Shown one piece after another: positions 7,796 through 15,650 of a stretch of 43,150 nucleotides of DNA. Position 1 is the first letter of the stretch; every line of letters starts with the position of its first letter. The notes beneath the pieces were generated by a model. It made no database searches, was not told the origin of the DNA, and was given only the letters and a program-made list of their open reading frames with translations. The position numbers and the translations under genes were made by a program. The stretch is from Polyangiaceae bacterium (GTDB lineage: Bacteria; Myxococcota_A; Polyangia; Polyangiales; Polyangiaceae): contig JABFXY010000077.1 of the NCBI GenBank assembly GCA_013361525.1, positions 1 to 43,150 of the forward strand, read 5' to 3'.

Positions 7796-9868
7796 TCAGC
7801 GCCGGGGACGCGGCGTCGTCGACGGATCCGCCCACGCGTCGAGCCGAGCGAACGTCGCAGCACCCGCAGGGCCGAGGTCGTCGCACGCTCGCCGGGCCTC
7901 GATGAGCAGCGAATCGCGCATCGTCGTCGATCCGCCCTCCGCGTCGACCGCGTAGGCGAGCACCAGTTGCGCGCGCGCACGTCGCACCGGATCGAACGTC
8001 CCAGCGGCATGTGCGTCGATGGCACGGGCGCCGAGGTCGCGCGCCCCGGCCGCGTCGTCGCGCGCGAGCCGGCACCGCGCGAGCTCCGTCAGCGCTTCAC
8101 CGAGATCGGACCTTCGATCGGGGTAGCGCTCGAAGGACGCGCGCGCCTCTTCGAGCGATTTCTCGGCTTCGGCCAGCGCCCCCGTGCCGAACAGCGCGCG
8201 GCCGTGAAGGAGCAAGCACGTCGCGTACGTCGGACCGCGACGTTTTTTCGCGGCGCAGATCGCGACGGCGCGCTCGAGGTACCGAAGTGCGGCGCTGGTC
8301 CGCTCGAGCTCGAGCAGCGCATCGGCGAGGTGGGCGAGCGTCACGACGACGAGCGGATGATCGGCGCCGTGGGTCGATTCGTCGATCGCCAGCGCGAGCT
8401 CGTAACACCGAAGCGCCTCGTGCGTCCGGCCCTCGTCGCGTAGATTCCTGCCCTTCGCGTTCGCGAGACGCGAGCGCAGTGACGGGTTTTCGCCGAGGCG
8501 GGCGATCGCGACCGCGGCGACCTGCGCGAGCGCTTCGGCTTCTTGAAAGCGGCGAAGGCCGTGCCCGACGACCGCCACCAGGAACACCCAGACGTTCGCG
8601 ACTTGCCAGTCGTCGCCGGCGCGCGCGGCGAGCTCCGCCGATCGATAGAGCGTCGCTCGCGCCGATGCGGAGTCGCCCGTTCGATGCTGCAGGTTTCCGA
8701 GGGTGTACGCGGCTGCCGCTTGGAGGGGCGCGTAGTCCACGTCGCCCGCGTCGCGCACGATGATCTCGGTGAGCGCCAGCGCGCCCGCGAAATCGCCCTT
8801 CTTCTTGAGCTCGGCCGCGTGCTCGAGCCGCTCGCGAACCCAGCGCACCCGCTCCGCGACGATCGGATCTTCGGGCGGTGGAAATGCGGCGAGCAGATCT
8901 TCGGTCGAAGAGCCGTCGAGCGACGCGTGGCGAAGCCTCTGCCGATCGCGCTCGAGCTCCGCGATGACGTCGTGCATCGAATCCGCGCGCGCCGTCGGAT
9001 CGGGACGCAAGCCGCGCAGCACCAGATCCTCGAGCCAGGTCGGCAGCGCGAGGTGGTCGGGGATCGGGAGCACGCGCCCGGCGAGGACGTTCTTCGCGAG
9101 ATCGATGAGCCCGTCTCCGCCGTCGAAGGGCCGCTGCTCGGTCAGCGCTTCGTACAGCGCGGCGCAGAACGCGAACTGATCGGCGCGGCCATCGGTGGGC
9201 CGACCGAGGAATTGCTCGGCCGCCATGTAGCGAGGCGTGCCCGTGAAGTCTCCTGCTTGGGTGAGGGGCTCTTGCGGCGCGGTCCTGACATGCGCGTCAC
9301 CTGTGCCCGGATGACGCTGCGACAACGCCTCGGCATCGAGCCGCCGCGCGATACCGAAATCGAGGACCCGAACGCGCCCGTCGTCACCGACGAGCACGTT
9401 GGAGGGCTTGAAGTCGCGGTGAACGAGCCCCGCCTCGTGCGCCGCTGCGAGCCCGCGCGCCGCTTGAAGGAAGACGTCGAGGAGCTCCTCGCGCTTTCGT
9501 TTCTTTTGTTGGAGCCACTTGCCGAGCGGCAGGCCCTCGACGAACTCCATCGCCATGTAGAGCTTGTCGTCGTCGGTCCCGACGTCGAAAACAGCGATGA
9601 TGTTGGGGTGGCTGAGCTGCGCGATCGCCTGCGCTTCACGGCGAAGGCGCTGCTCCTCGATGGATCCGGAAGAGCCGGCGAAGACGCGCTTGATGGCGAC
9701 GACCCGGCCGAGCGTCGGGTCGTACGCTTTGAACACCTCGCCCATCCCGCCGGCGCCGATCCTGCCGAGAAGCAGGTATCGGCCCATGGAGGTGTGGTCT
9801 CGCTGCGCGGGTCGCGGCTGCGCCGTGCTGGCGGCGACGACCGTGTCTTCTGGGTTTCGCCCTCCCAT
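7796..9868 (-). CDS. Ser/Thr protein kinase with TPR-like C-terminal half
   Basis: Soluble Hanks-type kinase. The catalytic domain (residues 30-310) has a canonical GAGGMGEV loop (38-45), Lys60 (VAIKRV), HRDFKPSN (150-157), DFG (170-172) and a GTPRYMAAEQ activation-segment end. From about 340 to 690 it is Ala/Leu/Glu-rich and helical, with repeated units such as AAAYTLGNLQHRTGD and LVVVTLAHLADALLELERT spaced like tetratricopeptide repeats. This is the common myxobacterial kinase-TPR architecture, in which the TPRs probably bind partner proteins. The frame is open far upstream, but the ATG at 9868 is chosen because GGTAGGAG precedes it and the protein begins just before the kinase fold; the upstream part would overlap the next gene. 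No transmembrane segment is seen. Confidence 0.9.
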   Translation of the reverse strand: MGGRNPEDTVVAASTAQPRPAQRDHTSMGRYLLLGRIGAGGMGEVFKAYDPTLGRVVAIKRVFAGSSGSIEEQRLRREAQAIAQLSHPNIIAVFDVGTDDDKLYMAMEFVEGLPLGKWLQQKKRKREELLDVFLQAARGLAAAHEAGLVHRDFKPSNVLVGDDGRVRVLDFGIARRLDAEALSQRHPGTGDAHVRTAPQEPLTQAGDFTGTPRYMAAEQFLGRPTDGRADQFAFCAALYEALTEQRPFDGGDGLIDLAKNVLAGRVLPIPDHLALPTWLEDLVLRGLRPDPTARADSMHDVIAELERDRQRLRHASLDGSSTEDLLAAFPPPEDPIVAERVRWVRERLEHAAELKKKGDFAGALALTEIIVRDAGDVDYAPLQAAAAYTLGNLQHRTGDSASARATLYRSAELAARAGDDWQVANVWVFLVAVVGHGLRRFQEAEALAQVAAVAIARLGENPSLRSRLANAKGRNLRDEGRTHEALRCYELALAIDESTHGADHPLVVVTLAHLADALLELERTSAALRYLERAVAICAAKKRRGPTYATCLLLHGRALFGTGALAEAEKSLEEARASFERYPDRRSDLGEALTELARCRLARDDAAGARDLGARAIDAHAAGTFDPVRRARAQLVLAYAVDAEGGSTTMRDSLLIEARRACDDLGPAGAATFARLDAWADPSTTPRPRR

Positions 9869-9926
9869 CGTGCTCCTACCGAGGTCTTCCGGTAGCGCCG
9901 ATGGCGCAAGGGTTCCAGTTCCTAGC

Positions 9927-11384
9927 TCACAGCCACTGCCACGCGCCTGCCGCAGGTGCGGCCACGCGCTCTCCCGTGCGCACGTCGAGGATCGTGTATG
10001 TCCCCTCTTCGTTCTCGCGCCCGGCGACGCAGCCGCCGTCGGGGCTGATCGGGTGAGACCACGGCAAGCTCCAAACGTCGCCCGTCGCGAGCTCGTGAAT
10101 GGTGTCGGTTTGTTCGCTGACCACCTGCACCACACCGATCGGCACCGCGCTCGACGGCGGCTGTCCGCTCCAGCCTTGGATCGGGCAAAACGTGTCGAAC
10201 CCATTGCCGCCCGCCAACAAGAGCGTTCCGCCACGGGAGCTGCGGCCGAGCCAGCCCGGCGATGCAATGGCGTGGCCGACGCTCGTCATCGCGCCGCTGA
10301 CCGGGTCGAGCAGGAAGTGTTGCGCAGTCGTGTCGTCGCGCATCGTCACGAGCACGTCGCCGTTCGGCAGCAGGCCGGGCATCTCGAGCTCGCACGAGTC
10401 TTGGAGCGGTTGCATGCCCGCGGGTGATGTCACCTCGATCGCGCGCGTCTCCCCGCGCTCGAGGTCCACGATCCAGCCGGGCTCACCGTTGTAGGACCGG
10501 ACGAGCACCGTGCGGACGTCGCTCTGACCTTGAATGTAGAGATCTTCGGCTTCGCCGATGCCTGTCAGCACGGTGACGGTCGGGCCTTCGGGGGTCTCCT
10601 CGACGAGCCAAAACGATCCTTCGCCGCGCTCGATGTAGAGGAAGCCGCGTTTGGTGGGGATTGGGTACGTGCTCGGCACGGTCTCGCGGGAGGCGCCGGT
10701 CGACGGCTGCTCGAAGCGAATGCCCTCGAGGTTTCCCTTCGGGCCGCTTCGTTGGAACATGACCCACCCGTCGGCGAGGACGCCGCCGAAGAGCTGCGTC
10801 TCGGCGTAGCCGACACGTGTCCCGTCGGGGAGGCGAATGACGATCGGCTCGGGCACCGCGGTGGACGACCAGGAATAGAGCACCGTCGTTCCGTCGGTGC
10901 CGATTGACTGAACCGACAACGTCGTGTCGGAGCTCCACTCGTCGACGAGGTTGCCGTTGCGATCGAACCACTTCACGAAGCTTCGCTCCGCCGGCGGGTC
11001 GAAGCGCGACCACGACGCCGACGTCGTGACCAGCCCGCCGCCGGACGCAACGTTGACGACCGAATAGGCGTCGGCGGGCGGCGGCTCCGTCCACGGATTG
11101 AGCTGGACGACGGAGCCGTCCCATCGAACGAGGTTCGCCTGCGCGCCGTCGATGGTCGCCGCCACGCCGGTCGATGCGTCGCTCGCGAGCTCGGCGTTCG
11201 CGCAGAACGCGGCGTTGGGTTGCGGATTGGGATCCGGATCGGGGTCCGGGTCCGGATCCGGATCCGGCGTCGGATCCGGATCGGGGTCCGTCTCCGGATC
11301 GGAGTCGATGACGACGACCGGATCGCAGGCCGTCGTCAGGAACGAAGTCGCGAAGAGCAGAACAAGAAAGTCGGGGCGTCGCAT
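9927..11384 (-). CDS. Lipoprotein with Asp-Pro repeat linker, possible beta-propeller
   Basis: Predicted secreted lipoprotein: MRRPDFLVLLFATSFLTTAC gives a signal peptide with lipid-anchored Cys20. Residues about 30-55 are a nearly pure Asp-Pro repeat (PDPDPD), a stiff acidic spacer. The remaining 430 residues have recurring short beta-type units with Trp, Gly and DG turns (VRWDGSVVQLNPW, VKWFDRNGNLVDEW, VIRLPDGTRVGY, LLPNGDVLVTM). This pattern suggests a beta-propeller of WD40/YncE type, but no family signature is certain. The ATG at 11384 was chosen because it starts the signal peptide; the longer open frame upstream is Arg-rich shadow of the next gene. It is followed after 58 bp by the TPR kinase gene. 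Confidence 0.8.
   Translation of the reverse strand: MRRPDFLVLLFATSFLTTACDPVVVIDSDPETDPDPDPTPDPDPDPDPDPDPNPQPNAAFCANAELASDASTGVAATIDGAQANLVRWDGSVVQLNPWTEPPPADAYSVVNVASGGGLVTTSASWSRFDPPAERSFVKWFDRNGNLVDEWSSDTTLSVQSIGTDGTTVLYSWSSTAVPEPIVIRLPDGTRVGYAETQLFGGVLADGWVMFQRSGPKGNLEGIRFEQPSTGASRETVPSTYPIPTKRGFLYIERGEGSFWLVEETPEGPTVTVLTGIGEAEDLYIQGQSDVRTVLVRSYNGEPGWIVDLERGETRAIEVTSPAGMQPLQDSCELEMPGLLPNGDVLVTMRDDTTAQHFLLDPVSGAMTSVGHAIASPGWLGRSSRGGTLLLAGGNGFDTFCPIQGWSGQPPSSAVPIGVVQVVSEQTDTIHELATGDVWSLPWSHPISPDGGCVAGRENEEGTYTILDVRTGERVAAPAAGAWQWL
11224..11304 (-). repeat. Tandem GGATCC-type repeat coding Asp-Pro
   Basis: Short tandem hexanucleotide units (GGATCC, GGGTCC, GGATCG variants) that encode alternating Asp and Pro in the lipoprotein at 9927-11384. 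Copy number is likely to vary between strains through slippage. Confidence 0.8.
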
Positions 11385-11463
11385 GCCTTGAATCGTGCGG
11401 CCGGATATCGATTTCAACAATCCGGATGATCCGGCACCGATTGTTCGGGCGCGCCGAACGTCG

Positions 11464-12642
11464 CTACTTCTTCTTCTTCGGCGCAGGAGGCGGCGGCGCG
11501 GGCGACTTCGGCGCGGGCGACTTCGGCGCTGACGTCTTCGGCGGAGGCGGCGCGGTGGTTCGCGGTCGGGGAGGCGGAGGCTTCGTGGCCGGCGGTGCGC
11601 TCGCGGACGCGCTCGTCGAGGCGGATGCGCTCGCATTCGCTGCGGACGACGCATCGGCAGGTGCGGCGGTCGCCGTCGCGTCGCTCGTCGCCGTCGGCTC
11701 TGCGTTCGCGGTCTCGGTGGCGCGCGCCGTCGGAAGCGGCACCGTCTCCGCCTCTTCTGCCTCAGTTTTCGACGACATCCAAAAGAAGACGCCCGCGCCC
11801 GCTGCGATCGCCACGATGCCGACGACCAGCGCGATGATGCCCCAAGGCGTCGATCGCTGCTCCTTCGTCGCCATCGCTGCTTGCACCATGGCCGCGTATT
11901 GCGCAGCCGGTGCAGGCGGTTGATACGACGCGCTCGACTCGGATCGATGAACGACCGCATTGATGATGATGGGCTCCGGCTGCGGACCGCCCATGAACGG
12001 CGCCATCATCGTGCGATTGCTGGGATCGGCGAACATCGTGCGGTCCGCCGGCTCCGCGAGGACCGTTCGATCTTGTCGTTCGCTGTCGGGCGGCTCGGCG
12101 CCCGACACTTGCCCGTGGGGAAATGCAGGGAGCGACGGCGCAGGTGGTGGAGGCGCTGGCGGCGGTGGAGCCTGCGGAAATGACGGTGCTGCCGTGCCCG
12201 GCGAAGGCTCCATGATCATCGTCCCGGCAAAGGGATTCGCCGGCGGAGGGCCGAGGGGAGGACCAGCGGGCGGAGCCCCGGGCGGGTCCGTGACGACGGG
12301 CATCATGATCGTGCCGAAGTTCACCGGCGCGGCCATCGCGGGATTGTTCGGCGGCGCGACGGACGTGCTCGCCTTGAAGGGCCCGCTATCTCCGCCCTGA
12401 GCCGCGAAAGGCGCAGGCGACGGGTTCGGCGCAAACGGTTGTTGAGGCACCGACGCAAAAGGCTGCGGGGTCGGTGCGAACGGTTGTTGAGGCGCCGGCG
12501 CGAACGGTTGTTGAGGCGCCGGCGTGAACGGTTGTTGAGGCGCCGGCGCGAAAGGCTGCGCGCCCTGTTGCGGTGTCGGCGCGAAAGGCTGCCCAGGGTC
12601 GTTGCCCCAACCCGGGCGCGAAGGATCCCAGCCGTTCGCCAT
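11464..12642 (-). CDS. Pro-rich single-pass membrane protein, function unknown
   Basis: 392-aa low-complexity protein. The N-terminal 60 residues repeat QQPFAPAP-type octads; residues to about 200 are Pro/Ala/Gly-rich. A polar stretch (TVLAEPADRTMFADPSNRTMM) contains three spaced D-R-T/N-R-T units that could be kinase phosphosites. A transmembrane helix IIALVVGIVAIAAGAGVFFWM lies near residue 275. The outer tail is Ala/Ser/Thr then Pro/Lys-rich and ends in KKKK. The topology, cytoplasmic Pro-rich N terminus plus outer tail, and the kinase neighbours suggest a signalling or envelope scaffold; this is inference only. The ATG at 12642 starts the repeat region and there is no clear ribosome-binding site. 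No database family is recognised. Confidence 0.75.
   Translation of the reverse strand: MANGWDPSRPGWGNDPGQPFAPTPQQGAQPFAPAPQQPFTPAPQQPFAPAPQQPFAPTPQPFASVPQQPFAPNPSPAPFAAQGGDSGPFKASTSVAPPNNPAMAAPVNFGTIMMPVVTDPPGAPPAGPPLGPPPANPFAGTMIMEPSPGTAAPSFPQAPPPPAPPPPAPSLPAFPHGQVSGAEPPDSERQDRTVLAEPADRTMFADPSNRTMMAPFMGGPQPEPIIINAVVHRSESSASYQPPAPAAQYAAMVQAAMATKEQRSTPWGIIALVVGIVAIAAGAGVFFWMSSKTEAEEAETVPLPTARATETANAEPTATSDATATAAPADASSAANASASASTSASASAPPATKPPPPRPRTTAPPPPKTSAPKSPAPKSPAPPPPAPKKKK
12430..12597 (-). repeat. 24-bp tandem repeats coding QQPFAPAP
   Basis: Three near-identical 24-bp units begin at 12478, 12502 and 12526 (GAACGGTTGTTGAGGCGCCG core), with degenerate units on both sides. Each codes eight residues of the Pro-rich N terminus of the protein at 11464-12642. 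Confidence 0.8.
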
Positions 12643-12699
12643 GGCTTAGCGATACCACGCGAGGGGCCGCGACTCGAGATGTGCGCAACGTGGCGAGGG

Positions 12700-14421
12700 C
12701 TACTCCCACCAGCCGTGAAGAAAGACGCTGCCGGTGCGGCGTTCCACGTATATCCAGGCATCGGCGGTCGATGTCTTGGATGTGCCTTCGCTCGCGCCGA
12801 AGCGGACACGAACGCGGAGGTAATCACGGCTCGACGGCTTCGATGTCCACCACGCGACGGACTCGAGACGTCGATCGAAGCGAATCTCGTCCACCACGAC
12901 GGCTTGTTTGCCGATGAAGAGACATTGCCCCGGTTGAAAAGGAGGCACGCGCCGGCCTCCCTCGATCGCGCTCGTCAACAAGACGGGCTCCGGGAGGATG
13001 CGCGAAGGCTCTGCCGGCTCCGAATGGAACGCCTCTTCCTCGAAGAGTGAAGTTTGCTTCCCCTCGGAGCGACGACGAGGCCGTCGAGCCGCGGCTTCGT
13101 GAATGCCGACGAGCGCGCTCCGCCGTTCGGGACGGTGATCGTCGGCGCACGCGAGGACGCCGACGCGCTCGGCGCCGATCTCGGCGGAGAGCTCCGACAA
13201 GAGCGCCGGCAATGCATCGGGGCTGACCGAGACGTCGCGCGATAGATCGAGCTGGACTTCGGGTGCGCGCACGATGCGCGACAAATGGATCTCGAGCCGA
13301 ATCACCGGTGCCGGAAGCTCGAGGCCTTCGACCTTCGCTTTCACCGCGCGGAAGAGATCGTCGACGTGAGACAGCGGCGCGGGCAGATCGAACCCGAGCC
13401 TGCTCGATGCCTCCCCCGTGCCGCCGCGCAGCGCGAAAATAGACCGGTCGTAAGCGAGGACGACCTCGATGCGGTTCGTCGCTTGTCGGCGTCCCATCAA
13501 CCGCGCCGAGAGACGCGACACGAGCCCGCGCACGGCGAAGACGAGCCGAGGCGCCATCTCCACGCCGTCCTCGAACGTCGCTCGATCGACGAGCACCTCC
13601 GACGGTTGAAATGGCACGAGCGGTCGCGCGTCCCTGCCGTCGAGCCAGCCGAGCACCTCGTGGATGTTGCGGGTCGCGCCGCTCGCGCTCGGTACCGAAA
13701 AGCTCTCGAGGCGGGAGGTGAGCTGCGCTCGGTCGATGCGGTCGAGATCGCTGATGGTGAGCACGCCGAGGCGACCGAAGAACGCGACACAATCGCTCGA
13801 GAGCCCGAGCGCGGCGACGGGCAAATTGCGCATGGCTCGTTTGCCTTCACCGGGGGCGGCGATTCGAGGCAGATCGGGATGTTTGGACACGAAACGCGCG
13901 AGTGCCTGCGCATAAAAAGGCCCGTCGGCGATGGCGACCTCGACGCGATGTCGAGAAGGAAACCCGTCGTTGGACAGGCGGAGCGCGGCGACGCGCGTTT
14001 CGATCTCTTCGCGAAGCACCGCCTCCCCTCCGAAGAGATGGGCCACACCCGTCACGTCGATCCAAATCGTGTCGAGTGACGCTGCGTCGACCTCGACCAC
14101 CGGGCCGAACATCATCGCGACCTCGGCGAAGGCTGCGAGCGCCGCTTCGACATCGTGTGGCGAGAGGTTGATGAACGAGATCGCCGCGGAGCGCGCCATC
14201 GCCTCCGACACGCGCATGCCAGGTCGAACCCCGAGCGCCGCCGCGGCATCGTCGACGGCGCCTACGAGCGCAGCACCGTTGGCCGCCTCCTCCGATTGCT
14301 CGCTCAGTACGACGGCCAGCGCGCGACCGGTGGGTTTTCCCTCGTCGCGCGCCAGCGTCTGAACGGCGGCCAGCTCGCTCGCGAGGCGCGGGAGCACGAC
14401 GGCGGCGATACGCCTGGTCAT
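12700..14421 (-). CDS. imuB: ImuB, inactive Y-family polymerase-like clamp adaptor
   Basis: Second component of the ImuA-ImuB-DnaE2 mutagenic translesion complex. ImuB is a Y-family polymerase fold that lost catalysis and bridges DnaE2 to the beta clamp. Consistent with this, the N terminus reads IAAVVLPRLASE where active enzymes have an acidic metal site, and the SIDEA-like motif is SLDTIW (116-121), with the glutamate lost. A helix-hairpin-helix-like LGLSSDCVAFFGRLGV lies at 206-220, the little-finger region at about 270-400, and the beta-clamp motif QTSLF at 456-460. A C-terminal ImuB domain ends in FLHGWWE. The ATG at 14421 overlaps the imuA stop by four bases (ATGA), so translation is coupled; the open frame upstream is not used. 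Length 573 aa is normal. Confidence 0.93.
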   Translation of the reverse strand: MTRRIAAVVLPRLASELAAVQTLARDEGKPTGRALAVVLSEQSEEAANGAALVGAVDDAAAALGVRPGMRVSEAMARSAAISFINLSPHDVEAALAAFAEVAMMFGPVVEVDAASLDTIWIDVTGVAHLFGGEAVLREEIETRVAALRLSNDGFPSRHRVEVAIADGPFYAQALARFVSKHPDLPRIAAPGEGKRAMRNLPVAALGLSSDCVAFFGRLGVLTISDLDRIDRAQLTSRLESFSVPSASGATRNIHEVLGWLDGRDARPLVPFQPSEVLVDRATFEDGVEMAPRLVFAVRGLVSRLSARLMGRRQATNRIEVVLAYDRSIFALRGGTGEASSRLGFDLPAPLSHVDDLFRAVKAKVEGLELPAPVIRLEIHLSRIVRAPEVQLDLSRDVSVSPDALPALLSELSAEIGAERVGVLACADDHRPERRSALVGIHEAAARRPRRRSEGKQTSLFEEEAFHSEPAEPSRILPEPVLLTSAIEGGRRVPPFQPGQCLFIGKQAVVVDEIRFDRRLESVAWWTSKPSSRDYLRVRVRFGASEGTSKTSTADAWIYVERRTGSVFLHGWWE

Positions 14422-15236
14422 CGGGCCGCCCCCGCGGTCATGGCCATCGCCGGCCCGACGCGACCGTGGCGCTCTTTTGCGATGCGAAGGCTCCATCTGT
14501 CGTGGGCATTGCGATCGAGCTCGAGCCGCATGGCGACCGGAAGCGGCAGTGGCCTCGGCGCGAGCGCATCCGTCAGCAAGAGGACCGAGGAGTCCGTCTT
14601 CTCGAGCGCGAGCGCGATGCGCCGGACGATGTTGACCCAGCGATCGAGCCGCACCGACGAGCTCGCGCCCTCCATCGCGATCTCGGCGCCGGGCACACCC
14701 GCGAGATCGACCACGATCATCGAAAACGCTCGGCTCTGCGCGATCCGCACGACGACGCGTGCGAGCGCATCGAGCGGTGGCCGAACGACGAGCAACCGCA
14801 TCGGATCGACGCCGCTTCGCTTCACCGTCGGTGCGTGGAGCGTCGACCACGGATCGACGAACGCACACCATGCACCGACCGTCTGCGGATCCCCGCTTCG
14901 AAGGCGAGCCTCCGCCTGGGCGGCCGCACAAGCCGCGAGCGCGACCGATGTCGACCGGCCGAGCACACGAGGGGAGGCGAGCTCGATCACCGCGCCCCGC
15001 GGCAGCCCGCCGTCCGGCAAGAGCTCGTCGATGGTCGATGCGTGCAGCCCCTCTGTCGCGACGCCCTCTGCAGCGGCACCCTCTGCCGCGACATCGAGAG
15101 CCGTTCGCAGGCTCAATGGAAGAGGCTTTGCCCGGTCGGCCGGCGCAGATGTGCGCGCCAAGATCTCGCTCAGCCGGTCTTCGACGGCCGAGCGGAGCTG
15201 GTGAGGGAGCTGCGGAGCGAGCGCGACCGCCGACAT
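14418..15236 (-). CDS. imuA: ImuA, RecA-like mutasome subunit
   Basis: First gene of the SOS mutagenesis operon; ImuA (SulA/RecA-like) assists ImuB and DnaE2 in error-prone lesion bypass. The diagnostic segment is IDELLPDGGLPRGAVIEL (69-86), followed by a degenerate Walker A at about 88-96 (SPRVLGRST, where lysine is replaced by Arg94). A hydrophobic strand MIVVDLAG with Asp near 186 resembles Walker B. The N terminus has a small AEGAAAEGVATEG repeat (51-63). I chose the ATG at 15236; a TTG at 15245 is in frame but lies inside the LexA-like box that directly abuts the ATG. No ribosome-binding site exists upstream. It overlaps imuB by four bases and is divergent from dnaE2. Confidence 0.9.
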   Translation of the reverse strand: MSAVALAPQLPHQLRSAVEDRLSEILARTSAPADRAKPLPLSLRTALDVAAEGAAAEGVATEGLHASTIDELLPDGGLPRGAVIELASPRVLGRSTSVALAACAAAQAEARLRSGDPQTVGAWCAFVDPWSTLHAPTVKRSGVDPMRLLVVRPPLDALARVVVRIAQSRAFSMIVVDLAGVPGAEIAMEGASSSVRLDRWVNIVRRIALALEKTDSSVLLLTDALAPRPLPLPVAMRLELDRNAHDRWSLRIAKERHGRVGPAMAMTAGAAR

Positions 15237-15271
15237 GCTGAACAAACTAACAGCTCATTGCCGGCCAACAA
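15237..15271 (-). promoter_or_regulatory. imuA promoter with LexA-like box abutting the ATG
   Basis: On the minus strand CTGTTAGTTTGTTCAGC (15253 to 15237) ends exactly at the imuA ATG (15236). It matches the M. xanthus LexA consensus as I recall it, CTRHAMRYBYGTTCAGS, at 16 of 17 positions. Inside it, TAGTTT (15249-15244) fits a -10 element seven bases before the ATG. TTGTTG (15271-15266) fits a -35 element with a 16-bp spacer. LexA bound here would cover the core promoter, and the transcript would start at or next to the ATG. Confidence 0.7.
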
Positions 15272-15328
15272 CTGAGGAACCGGCGATCTAGGACATATTT
15301 CGTCCTAGGTGGAATCGAACGATTACTC

Positions 15329-15393
15329 CTCGTGCTTGCTTCGCTCGCACTCGTGATGGGAGTACTCGTGCTTGCTTCGCTCGCACTCGTGAT
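15329..15393. repeat. 29-bp direct repeat, two copies
   Basis: CTCGTGCTTGCTTCGCTCGC plus nine more bases occurs identically at 15329-15357 and 15365-15393, separated by 7 bp. Each copy contains the partly palindromic core GTGCTTGCTTCGCTCGCAC. Confidence 0.85.
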
Positions 15394-15462
15394 CGCGCTG
15401 CCGCCGGCCTGACGGGGGGCGCGATATCGCTGCTAACGATGACCCCGCAGAGCGTTTCTTTT

Positions 15463-15577
15463 GGGAGGGTCTGCGACCCTCCCCCTCCACAGCGCTTCGC
15501 GCTGCGGGGCCCCCCCACCTGTCTACGGGCGGCGCGCCTTACGGCGCTTGCCCGCCCATCGCCCTTGGGGCGATGGG
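15463..15577. repeat. Row of GC-rich hairpins
   Basis: Perfect stem-loops lie close together: GGGAGGGTC-TGC-GACCCTCCC (15463-15483), CAGCGC-TTC-GCGCTG (15490-15504) and CCCATCGCCC-TTG-GGGCGATGGG (15555-15577), with a weaker one at about 15527-15553. All have three-base loops. This resembles REP/BIME clusters more than a single terminator. Confidence 0.75.
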
Positions 15578-15633
15578 GCCCGGCTCGGGCACGGCGATGT
15601 GGCTGCTGTCTGGGCCCGGCGGCCCCGATGGAT

Positions 15634-15650
15634 CTGATACCATGTTCAGG
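15634..15650 (+). promoter_or_regulatory. LexA-like box at the dnaE2 start codon
   Basis: CTGATACCATGTTCAGG has both CTGA and TTCAG half-sites and matches the recalled M. xanthus LexA consensus at 14 of 17 positions. Its final G is the first base of the dnaE2 GTG start. TACCAT (15638-15643) inside it could serve as a -10 element six bases before the start codon; no convincing -35 is visible. Confidence 0.65.

Larger units (their letters stand above)
15254..15633. other. Intergenic repeat-rich region between imuA and dnaE2
   Basis: About 380 bp without a credible gene. It holds a 29-bp direct repeat (15329-15357, 15365-15393), the palindrome GCGATATCGC (15421-15430) and a row of GC-rich hairpins at 15463-15577. 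Open frames crossing it are low-complexity Arg/Ala-rich and show no family resemblance. A LexA-like box closes each end. Confidence 0.7.

Noticed and set aside
6461..8443. Long plus-strand open frame of 660 codons
   Set aside because: It runs antisense to two clear kinase genes, is Arg/Asp-rich and has no family resemblance; a product of high GC content.
9869..10267. Upstream extension of the TPR kinase
   Set aside because: It overlaps the lipoprotein gene in another frame, and a strong ribosome-binding site marks the ATG at 9868.
15329..15393. Start of a CRISPR array
   Set aside because: Only two repeats with a 7-bp spacer and no cas genes.
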